From Micrasema longulum (taxonomy: Eukaryota; Arthropoda; Insecta; Trichoptera; Brachycentridae), in assembly GCA_022494885.1 (NCBI GenBank), contig JAGVSM010005018.1, positions 1 through 64,000 of the forward strand: a DNA stretch of 64,000 nt, in the 5' to 3' direction. This document shows positions 47,951 through 57,768 of the stretch, piece by piece. The translations under genes were made by a program, and so were the position numbers. The first letter of the stretch is position 1. Every line of letters begins with the position of its first letter. The notes beneath the pieces were generated by a model. That model saw only the letters and a list, made by a program, of their open reading frames with translations, was not told the origin of the DNA and did no database searches.

Positions 47951-48242
47951 GTATTTTTATTATTATAATTAAAATGCAGTTTCACCAAGAAATGTCAGTA
48001 GAAAAACTCAATCTATTATGACAAATTTTGATTATTATACCAATATTGTATGTATTGTTTATTGTTTGTGAACCAGAATAAATAGTAATCAAAAAATAAA
48101 AGTTAAATTAAAAACTTAAAACATCAAATTACATATTTATATGTAAAAATATATTAAAGGGAAAGATACACCCTTCTTGTAAATGCATTCCATGAACTTA
48201 AAAAAAATAATTAAGTAACTTCGCATTTATTTTGTGAAAAAT

Positions 48243-48356
48243 CACTAAAACAAATTTGATATGCTGGCCGAAGATGACTATTCAAGGCTTAAAAGAAAAG
48301 AAAGGGTTCTGAAACCGGCAAGCATATTAAATTTATTTTAGTGAATTAACATGAAA
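48243..48356 (+). mobile_element. Hammerhead-like hairpin, diverged
   Basis: A stem of at least 14 pairs ('AAATTTGATATGCT' with 'AGCATATTAAATTT', one G-T wobble) brackets 'CCGAAGATG', a 34-nt middle and 'GAAACCGGCA'. The U before the cleavage position has become C, so it is probably inactive. Same architecture as the loci at 16349, 47880 and 55219. Confidence 0.45.
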
Positions 48357-48399
48357 AATCACAAATTTAGTCCTTATGGATGGCATATTAATTATCTCA

Positions 48400-48475
48400 G
48401 TAGAGACTTAGACTCAATAGAGACTGCATGTGCGTGAGATGTATGAATGTGGAGGAAGAAATATCTGTATGGGGG
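48400..48475 (+). mobile_element. Possible RTE-like LINE tail fragment
   Basis: 'GAGATGTATGAATGTGGAGG' and 'AAGAAATATCTGTATGG' resemble the 'MNVEEARNI' segment of the RTE-like tails. Short and uncertain. Confidence 0.35.
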
Positions 48476-49559
48476 TTTGAACCTCCTAAACCTCCCCTTT
48501 GTCTTATATTAACGCAAGCACATTTTTTAATTTATAAAATTATTCAACCACGAGGTGCTGCCGCCAGTGGCGATTGTGGGAAACTCAAGAAATAATTATT
48601 TAACACGACAATCCGGTGTTTTGTTTTTGGATGTAGTCATCAAATATTTCTGTGTAAATACCTTAAAACAGTATATTACAATTGTACGTCTATCCTGTAA
48701 ACCTTATAATGTGCATAACTACATACAGTATTTGGATTCAGTGTTTTTGAACAGCGCGTACATGAATGTTACCGGCAACATAATGAAAATGACAAAATAT
48801 TTTTTACTCAGATTAGACTACTGGTATACTAGAATAAACTTTTTTTGTGCTGGGGTCGTTTTTATTTGTATGTAGTAATTCTTATATTATCTTGATCGAA
48901 CCCATAATAAAATATGATCTCGCAGTCACTCATCCGGATGGAAAAACACGGTAACGTGTTTTTAAAAAAAAAAAAATATTTATTGAAAAAGAATCATGAC
49001 AGAATAAGTATACAATTACAAATAGTTTGTACACACATAATCAATAATAACGTTTTTACCTCACTAATAGAGTGAAAACTCGTGTTTAGAGAGGGAGTTT
49101 GTTTTACATTTATTTTTATAGTGTATATATATATGGATATGTATTATATTTTATTAACATCGCATTTTTACTATATAAACCAGATTCCTTAAAATTAGAC
49201 GTTGTAATATACTGTTAGAATGATTATTTTTATAGCACTATTTTTGTGAAAATCTTCACAAGGGTGCTGTACAATAAACATCTCAACACGTCTTGGTTGG
49301 GATTATGTTGAGTTTTAGTAACATACGTGAGCTAAATTTCAACATGTCTTGCAGCTACAGAGCTCACGGGTGGTTTAAATCTAACGACCATTCAAACTTT
49401 ACAAAAAATAAAGATGTTAAAAGGAAGGTGAGCGCCCGGAACAAGGATGATCGGTGCACTAAAATCAACTTTGGCAAATAAATGTTTATTGCAGAAGGCA
49501 TAATTGACAGTTTATAAGTTTCATAATTAGCAATTCAGCCTGGTGCCGAGATTTATGCA

Positions 49560-49960
49560 TTTAAAGGTGAAAATGTTAATTTATTTATTATGGATGCAGC
49601 CTAAGTCAATTACAACAGTTACACGAAGAAACATACGAGTATATGCAAGAAACTGAACAAAAATAACATAAACCTATGTAGCAAAGACAAACAAGGGTAA
49701 TACAATAATGCTATACAATATATTCATAAACATGTAATATTTCGAGCTAAACCATGCCAATCCATCTTCATCCACTGTTTTAGTGGCGATGAGATCTATG
49801 AAAAGCCGGAAAATCTATTCCAAAGAATTACAAGTTGTGTGACGAATTGACTAATCTACACATTCTGGAAATTGGGGGCATAAAACCAAAATTTGCTATT
49901 AGAAGATTTAATAAATATCAGATTTCGATTATGTCGAGATTCTTGCAATATATAAGGCTG
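49560..49960 (-). repeat. LINE-3'-like repeat, inverted relative to 53735-54080
   Basis: 'CAAAGACAAACAAGGGTAAT', 'GCTAAACCATGCCAATCCAT' and 'CACTGTTTTAGTGG' are the complements of segments at 53735-54080. AT-rich, with no coding frame. Confidence 0.55.
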
Positions 49961-49984
49961 AGACAAACATTATTGACTTAATCA

Positions 49985-50165
49985 AGATCCTTGCAATATG
50001 ATGGAGTGCTGCGTTGGTTTGGACATGTAGAGCGAATAAATGGCAAAAAAACAGCTAAAGGATTTACCATGTTAATGAATGTAGAAAATAAGGAAGACCG
50101 AGAAAGACATGACTTAACTTGAAGAAGACTTTCATTGATGAAGAAGACTGTTACAGAACCTGTCA
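49985..50165 (+). mobile_element. RTE-like LINE C-terminal tail, plus strand
   Basis: The plus-strand translation 'GVLRWFGHVERINGKKTAKG' matches the 'RWFGHVERM' tail of RTE-like elements, here followed by decayed sequence and stops. Confidence 0.5.
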
Positions 50166-50323
50166 TTCAAGTCCAAATTTAGGCAAAAATTGATTTTTGT
50201 TTTTCACTCACACTTTCGAATAATATTAGGTATGTAGGTACGCGGCATGGAGAAAAAACGTGATAAAAAATCGACGTTGATTTCAAAATCGGATATCAAC
50301 TCATTGGGTGCTCATTGGTTTAG

Positions 50324-50574
50324 TACCGCGAAACCGTCCAATTTTGCCCTGGATGGATATTTTGCCCAAACAGTCTAATCTATGATCAACCTTTAAAAAA
50401 ACATATTTCCATTTGATTTCGGTAAATTTGGTACCAAATTTACCGAAATCGGTACCGATTTTGGTACCAAATTTACCGAAATCAAATGAAAATATGTTTT
50501 TTTAAAGGTTGATCATAGATTAGACTGTTTGGGCAAAATATCCATCCAGGGCAAAATTGGACGGTTTCGCGGTA
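50324..50574. repeat. 251-bp near-perfect palindrome
   Basis: Arms 50324-50438 and 50460-50574 (115 nt each) are reverse complements with a single mismatch at 50409, around a 21-nt spacer that itself contains 'GGTACC'. Arms begin 'TACCGCGAAACCGTCCAATT'. No coding frame. Such identity implies a recent origin or ongoing conversion between arms. Confidence 0.9.
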
Positions 50575-51054
50575 TTCAAAAATCACTTATCTGTCAATCA
50601 ACCAATAAAAGGTCGGCATTTGGGTCACGTGGCTAATAATGCCATTGCTGATTGTGACTTGTGACATAACCAATACCAAATCAGCTTAGTTTCATTACGT
50701 AAAAAAATTGTTTTGTGCAAAAGCAAAAAATTAGCCACCGACTACCTACCTCAGTAAAAAAAGTTATGCCAACTTTTATTCATCTACATGATAAATCGAC
50801 AGATGCCCGTCTTTGTTATTACACTACACATTTATAGTTGGAAGTTTTATTATTCAATGGAAGAATATATTTGGTTAGCGAATTCACTTAATATAAAGGC
50901 TAATATTACCAAACGTCTTGCAGCGTCTTGTAGTGACAAAGCGCATACAAAGTTTTTAAATTAGTCCCGCCTGTGACTTCACAAGTTCTCTGCGTTTAAT
51001 TCTGCTGATTGATGAATTGGCATGGAATGGAATGGAGTGTTAACTGAAAATCTA

Positions 51055-51135
51055 TTACCACACTCTATCATTGGTTGATTCACAATAACGCGTGATGTCA
51101 TTCAAAGAAGTTCATTTTTATTATGGATTTAATTT
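51055..51135 (-). repeat. Unclassified repeat R3, partial copy 3
   Basis: The complement reads 'GAACTTCTTTGAATGACATC' and 'GAATCAACCAATGATAGAG', matching the most conserved R3 block at about 43329-43380 and 46557-46610. Confidence 0.45.
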
Positions 51136-51683
51136 ATTTTTGAGAAACTCAGCTATATTTTACCGAATAAAATTTTTTATATCCAATTTACCGTAGCACT
51201 GATTTTCCTTATTAGTTCACTTATCATAAACGCACGTAATGAAAACAACGCATCGAATCAATCCAACAACATGTTATTTGTTGATAAGTTTCATTTGTGT
51301 GTGTAGTTGAACTCCAGATAGATACCCCACATGCATGGGTTTAAAAATCAATATTGCAAAAACCCATGTACTGTGTAATCAATACCTACTAGATCCTCTA
51401 GTCAGTGTTGGCGTAATACTTCGTTCCTTGATGCTCAAAATCCTACTTATATAATTTGATAAATATGTATGTTTTCACACAGCATATATTATTTTTTAGA
51501 AAATTCTAACGCATAATTCGATATCATTACCAAAAAATAAAACGAAAGCAAAGCTGAAAGAAAAAAAATCCATTCGTTGTTCAAGGTAGGTACTCATTTT
51601 ATATTTTTTCACGTTATTTCATCACCGATGACAGCTCATAGCAGACAACAGCATTCAAGTTATAAAAAAAACTAGATGTCAAA

Positions 51684-54600
51684 ATGGACACGTATGAAAG
51701 TGTATTGCTTGTGAAACCCGAAGTTTTCGTATTTAAAATACCTCCTAGAACAACTAACAGAGGATACAGGTTATAAAGAAGATTATCTAAGTCATTTGTT
51801 CAGATTTTACGATATCGTCTCCACTACAGAATCAAGAAATTGGGCTCTGCAAAACGCCCCTTCAATTAATTTGTTTTATTGTAGAGCTGCCGATTGGAAC
51901 CTCCAGGAACCTCAATGGACCGGCCGAATGAGACTCATTTCAAAGGGAAATGAATGTTTCATCAAACTAGAGGATAAGGCTTCCGGAGATCTCTTCGCGA
52001 AGTGTCCAATCGAAACGTACCCTGGAATAGCATTGGAGTCAGTCACAGACAGTTCACGCTATTTTGTTTTGCGAATTCAAGACGATAATGGTAAGATTTT
52101 CGCCTCTCGTGGGTGCGTAAGTAAAATAAACCCACGATTATGATGAGAACCATCAATACATTGTAATTTTCATGCTCAGTTTTCCTTGTTTTTGCTTTTG
52201 ATTTATGTAGTATTTAGTTTTTATAATTTATTCTAAATCACTCAACTTTCCTTATTAAAAATATTAATTTCATGCTTCATGTTGAGTCTGTTTTGTTAGT
52301 ATTTGAATATTCTTACATATCAAATAAATTTAATTCCTTCAACTCCTTGAAGTGCTAAGTGTATCTGCGATGAACGATAAAATCATCCATTTAAAAGTTT
52401 ATTTTTATGAAAGTGTATAATTAATAGTCTTTTTTGTAAAATATATCGAGGCTTTACTGACAGAATGCATTAAGTCATTTAAACAAGTAGTGGGATTATT
52501 GCACTTAAAGCATTTTTATTCTTTCAATGCATTATTTCTCCCACAATTTAAAAAATATTTGAAATATATAAAGGCTGTTGACTTTATGCATTCTGTCAGT
52601 ATAGCCTCGATATATTTTAAATATAGGTACAAGATTTTGATTTCAAATTCTATACCTAGAATAAAGATTACTCTTTTAAAGCTTTAAAAAAAATTACAAT
52701 AAAAGAAAATTATGGGAGAAATAATGCGTTGAAAGAATAAAAAAGTTTTAAATGCGATAATCCCGCAACTTGTTTTGATGACTTAATGTATTATGTCAGT
52801 AAAGCCTCGATATAAAGGGTACACGGCAAGAACGGGCTCACAAACAAATAAAGACACTTTACAGGAGAGCAAAAAGAAGAATGAAAACCTTATTTATGGG
52901 ACACTGAGTTTGTGTATTAAATATAATAGGTTTTCAATAAATGTAATACAGTTGAACTTGTTGATTACGAGGTAGATGGGGCCGACTGAATTTGCTCGTT
53001 ATAAGCATTACCCATTATACCGGAGAAAGATTATCAAATTTTTATCCAATCGCCATTGCGTATTGTCACTAAGTAAAAAAATAAATATACTAACATATTA
53101 CAACAGATGAAGAACATTTTAGAGAAGGTGATATAGAAGTCTAGGCATCTACAAGGCTTATGACTTGTCTTTGGCTGGTTTAAGTGTCCACTTTAGACAC
53201 TGTAACATTCACCATTCTGCCCATATTTGAGCATCTATATTCCTTCAATTCTTTCATCTGTTGATGTTTGTGAAGTTAGTATGTAGGTTAGAAATAATTC
53301 AATTAGATGAATCTCACCCACATAAATAAAGGTTTCAGCTCTTTAACGCTCTAAAATATTCTTCATCTCTGTTGTAATGTGTTAATATTAACAGCTCCCC
53401 AGGGAGTTGAATCCAGTTCTTGTCTACAAAAATTTAGATAAATTCACGTATAATTCATACAAATAATTAGAAAATAAAACTGTTAAGGAAAATTACAATA
53501 AAATGCTTACAAACATACTACCAAATTGCGAATGCAGATATATAAACGTGAACGTGGGTCCCAACCGTATCACCAGAAGTCAAAATCTGCCATTTATCAA
53601 ATCTTCTATGGCACACGCAGATTTTGGCGAGCTCCGATCGCGCTGACGTCGGGCAGTTCCGGTGTGTCTTGCGTGGTGTTAGTGGAAAAATGCGGCGAGA
53701 GTGCGTGCCCATACATCTAAGAGCAACTTTTGTTTTTATGCCCCAACGTTCAGAATGTGCATATTAGTCGATTTGTCACACAACTTGGAATTTTTTGGGA
53801 TAGATGGTCTGGCTTTTTGTAGATCTTTTCACCACTAAAACAGTGTGGGATAAAGATGGATTGGCATGGTTTAGCTTGAAGTCTTATAAGTTTGTGTTTG
53901 TCGTGTTTGAATCACATTATTAATCGTGTTTATGAATCTATTGTATATCTACCATTATTTTATTGCCCGTGTTTGTCTTTGCTACATAGTTTTGTGTTCT
54001 TTTTGTTCAGTTTCTTGTACATATGTTACTTCATATAATTTTCGTAATTGGCTTAGGTCAAATAAATAAATGAGTATTTTCCACAATGTTGACACTGAAT
54101 AAGAATAGAGAAAATTTTTACACTCCAGCATTTTTCACACCACATTCTATTTCACAAATAATTGCCACTTTTTCATGAATTAAGAGACACTTCTTCTTGT
54201 TAGTAGACATGTTTATAATTCAAGGGTTGATTTTTAACTGATCTGACATTACCCTCTCGTAATGTTTATTATGCATTGACCACAGAACATTAAAAACTGA
54301 AAAACATTGTAAAAACCCCCGCAACAAGGATGTCATTCATAAACTACAAAAGAAGTTCTAAATTGTAATGAGGTGTCGAGCCGGTACTTATTGAGTTCTC
54401 ACAAAGCTTGGATTTTTTACATGCAATTTCGACCATAACATGGCCACATATTATGTGTGATACTTTGTCAATGTTGTCGGCGAAAACACCAATTAGGTAC
54501 TTGGATACTTACATAATGTCAAAAACGTAATCCGATCCCAATGCCCAGCGGCATCGATACTATGTTAATCGCCCTTTTGGATTTTATTACTTAGGTTCTT

Positions 54601-57600
54601 ATTTCGAAAATTATGTTTTTAAACAATTGAAGAGTTTTTGCTCAATTGTTGACAATATTTTTGTTCAGTATGTCCGAGAAGTAGCTCGTTATAAAAGTGA
54701 ATAAATGTATGGAGAAAACTATAAACTAAAATGTCAACTAATGTTTCCTCATTATATCTGAGATCTCGCTATTTCCATGATCGTTACCAAGTTCGACTGT
54801 ATATATATTTGCATATAATTACAAAAAAAATCTATATTTTAAAAAAAACTCCTTTCTTGAACTGTCAGAACGAGGTTGTTGCAGAAATTGTCACATTTTG
54901 ACTGTTTTTTGCCAGATGTGACCCCATATTTACTTCCTACACAGGGAGCCACATTTCGTTAGCTTTGAATATTCAATTTTATTGAACTCATCAGAACAAA
55001 ATGGTATTAATATCTTGAAAATTGAAAAAATACAATGAATCCGTTTTAGCCATATAACCCTTCATGTATTTTCCTATTATTCTATTTGTGTATTGCACTT
55101 TATATAATTTACATTATAGGGTGTATATTATTTTTATGTAGATGGGCAAGAGAAATGCCCCAGCTCGGCAACATTTTTCATAAAGAGTCAGTGAAGGTTC
55201 TCATATAAACAAATTATATTAATATGTATCTTTTTTGGGTGATCTTGTGTAAGTTGGATTTGTTCCGAAGTTTCAGCTACCATTGCAGGATCCATCTTCA
55301 GGGTAAACTGATGGTTCCTGCAATGGTAGCTGAAACGTCGGAGCGAATACAACTTACACGGGATCACCCAAAAAAACATATTGATAACATTGACCGTGAA
55401 AACCTACGCACCTATTTAACAAATTTTATTGTAAGTTAAGTCTTAAAGGATACATGCTATTTTGTGATATAAATAAAACAATTTAAAAAAAGACAATTAC
55501 TAAAATAAAATTGTGTGTATCGATGGAATGAGAGTCCAAAATCCTATGGAAAGCCATTAAAGAAAATGGCAGATATAATAAATTGTTATCACAATATTCA
55601 GGCAGGGCGGCATTCATCGGTCTCGGGTTTGGCGACCGCTCTGACTCCTTCGACCTGAACGTGGCCCTCCAAGACCACTTCAAGTGGCTGCGAAAGGAGA
55701 AGGAAGAGGAGACGGCTCCGCCTGCCCAGGGACAAGACTTCAGCTTCAAGGAAGGGGAGACCATCAAAATCAACATGAAGATAACTGTTTGTTTATTCTC
55801 AATAATTATTATATTAATATTAGTATTTTTGTAGATGCTTCTCGATAAGGAATATAAAACTTTCTGTTTTGTTTTACTGACCAAAAAAAGTTTTCGCTTA
55901 AGTAGGCAATAGTCTGAAGTCTAAATAGACAAAAGCGCTCATTGGCCAATAAGTAAAATAGCAAAACTAAACCAAGAAGTTTGATTGATATTTTATATAA
56001 AAATTATTATATTCCTTATTGAATAATTCCCCTTCTATTGGGCTATAAATTGTCCAACTTCAATTTAACCTTTTTGGGTTTATTATTGTTATCATGGATA
56101 ACTTATATAGTGCCATTTTCGCAATATAAACCTCAAAGGCGGTTTACAAAATTATTATATGAATATTGATTTAAATTTGACTTAAAATTTATAATTTAAG
56201 TAAAACAATTTATTTGTTTTCGAAACAATTCAATTTATTACATGCTACATTCAAATGATTTAGTGAACAGGTTGGTTTTAATTAATATCCAAAACATTAC
56301 TTCACTCTCATCATCAGTTTTGCATTTCTGCTGGAAGCATTCCATGTCATAGGGCCTGCGACCACAAATGTGCGTTTGCCGAATTGAGTGTAATAACTTG
56401 TCCTATCGCTGTAGATGGGGCTGATATAAGGGTGAGACATCCGCCAGCTAGTTCATCTGGAATGCATAGTTCTTTTAAACATTCCAGAGCGGAGTTGAAG
56501 AGTGATTTTTGAGTCCCAAGTCAAAATTGATAATTTTTAAAGTAAGAATGCCACTGTAATCATAGTTAAAAGCTTCATAACCTGCAGAAAATTTGTTCAC
56601 TGTCACTAAATCCGATACTATAGGGCTTTAAAATTTCACATATTTCCTTCAAATGCCCTAAAAACTCCTTATTTAAGTAAGAATATTGATAATGGAAAAT
56701 TACCAAAGTGTATTTAAGCGATTTGATTGCACGACTAGAGTCCAAAATCACTTTGACATGCCATATAAAAAAATATCTAAATCTGATAAAAACGAACAAA
56801 ACTAATTAATTTTAATAAAATTTCAGAAGAAAGATGGATCCGAGGGTTCCAGTAAGTCCAAGGCGCGAGGGGGCCTCGGTGTAGGAGCCGGCGGAGGGGG
56901 ACTGCTGCCGCCCCCTCCGGGTGCTCCGCGCATCCCTCCCCCTTCCCCCCAGCATGCAGCGCCCCCGCCCTCCTCACAGCCGGCTGATTGGGGAGATTAC
57001 AACTCGGCCGGGTACTTGAACTTTTAAAAATCTTGGGATAACAGTTTAGTTGGATTTCTCATTTTTTTTATATATGGCACAAGGCCATTTACGAAATTAA
57101 ATACAATTTTGATTTTTATGGACAGTTTCGAGTCTTAAAAATATTAAACTTAAAATGACACTTAAAAATGATGCAAATTCAATATTGAACACTTTCAGAT
57201 GCTCACCCATCTAAATTTTGTTTTTAATCTAGTAAAACTTTTGCTATCTTATATTCAAAAGAGAAATAGTATTAAAGTATTATCTGTGGCGGAAAAGCTA
57301 AATTCACATATTACATATATGTATACAAAAATTAAACTGTTATGATAATTAATAGAAGTCTCCCAGAAACATCATCTCTCTTAAAAATTCTACTGGATTT
57401 CTGGCACTTTAACTCCCGATTTGGGATGCAATATCTTTTAATTTACTATCTACATATTTGAAACGTTTTATAAAATTGTTTAATTTAGCGTTGGTAGATA
57501 AACAAATATATATGTAGGTATATATGTAAATCAGAGGGCAATTGGCCACAATCTGACGCCCCACTTTCAGAGCAAATGTCCATAAGATATAATTAGGTCT

Positions 57601-57768
57601 GCCAAAATATGTGTATTGTATCGCGTTACCTAACATATATATATATGTAGACATCGGTGTACTTATTTAAGAATTTCTTTACATTACTAAATGATGTATT
57701 TTATTTTCAGTGGAGCTGCACCGGGAAATGCCGCGGGAGCATCGAACAGCAGTTGGGTTCAGTTCTGA
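51684..57768 (+). CDS. NECAP: NECAP, adaptin-ear-binding coat-associated protein
   Basis: An endocytic accessory protein that binds and regulates the AP-2 clathrin adaptor. Exons 51684-51769, 51885-52090, 55602-55786, 56827-57011 and 57711-57768 join in phase to 239 residues (mammalian NECAPs about 263-275). Residues 1 to about 159 form the PH-like PHear domain: '[16 protein letters not shown]', 'NRGYRAADW', '[15 protein letters not shown]', '[14 protein letters not shown]', '[20 protein letters not shown]' and 'QDHFKW'. A Gly/Pro-rich linker follows. The C-terminus is WVQF (236-239), the AP-2 alpha-ear-binding WxxF signal. The upstream partner motif is WGDY (214-217), with Tyr where WxxF needs Phe. 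Exon 3 uses donor ACT|GTTTGT, chosen because it restores '...KIT-KK'. Intron 1 is only 115 bp and intron 2 about 3.5 kb. AATAAA at 58966-58971 would give a 1.2-kb 3' UTR. Confidence 0.93.
52442..52813. mobile_element. MITE with an extra internal copy of its terminal repeat
   Basis: In NECAP intron 2. The left end 'TATATCGAGGCTTTACTGAC' recurs as complement at the right end (about 52776-52813), agreeing at about 34 of 37 bases, and again as complement at about 52584-52621 inside the element. No coding frame. Confidence 0.65.
53085..53450 (+). repeat. M1 repeat copy
   Basis: 'ATATTACAACAGATGAAGAA', 'GAAGTCTAGGCATCTACAAG', 'AATAAAGGTTTCAGCTC' and the tail 'CCCCAGGGAGTTGAATCCAG' match the copy at 19102-19440, with arms now imperfect and the middle partly inverted. 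Confidence 0.65.
53735..54080 (+). repeat. LINE-3'-like repeat
   Basis: 'CCACTAAAACAGTG', 'ATGGATTGGCATGGTTTAGC' and 'CCCGTGTTTGTCTTTGC' are complements of 49560-49960. It ends in 'AAATAAATAAATGAG', resembling a short LINE tail. Confidence 0.55.
55219..55385. mobile_element. Hairpin with hammerhead-like core, NECAP intron 2
   Basis: Arms of about 70-80 nt are imperfect complements ('GGGTGATC' ends, 'TTTCAGCTACCATTGCAGGA' shared). On the minus strand 'CTGAAGATGG' (fits CUGANGA), a middle, and 'TGAAACTTCGG' follow the hammerhead order. Stem III and the cleavage position look degraded. Confidence 0.45.
56080..56525 (-). mobile_element. LINE 3' end remnant, same family as 6190-6700
   Basis: Plus-strand 'GGATAACTTATATAGTGCCA', 'GGGCCTGCGACCACAAATGT' and 'GCCAGCTAGTTCATCTGGAA' match 6190-6620. 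Frames are more decayed than in the first copy. In NECAP intron 3. Confidence 0.6.

Larger units (their letters stand above)
46108..51683. other. Intergenic region between Rpt6 and NECAP
   Basis: About 5.6 kb starting with the Rpt6 3' UTR (signal at 46231). Recognised items are R3 copy 2, two hammerhead-like loci, a repeat shared with NECAP intron 2, an RTE tail, the 251-bp palindrome and R3 copy 3. Between 46800 and 47870, 48490 and 49290, and 51180 and 51680, I see no gene or named repeat. The NECAP promoter must lie near the right end, but no core element was assigned. Confidence 0.45.
52946..54800. mobile_element. Tigger/pogo-like non-autonomous element, nested insertions
   Basis: The left end 'CAGTTGAACTTGTTGATTAC' and complement of the right end 'CAGTCGAACTTGGTAACGAT' are imperfect inverted repeats, with TA nearby on each side. 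The interior contains an M1 copy (53085-53450) and the LINE-3'-like repeat (53735-54080). No transposase found. That the two ends belong to one element is an inference. Confidence 0.35.

Noticed and set aside
48555..48875. 106-codon plus-strand frame
   Set aside because: AT-rich, no recognisable domain, and codon use looks like random translation of intergenic DNA.
49293..49481. 62-codon plus-strand frame upstream of NECAP
   Set aside because: No family match or splice context. The length is expected by chance.
55483..55884. 133-codon minus-strand open frame
   Set aside because: It is antisense to NECAP exon 3 with no motif of its own.
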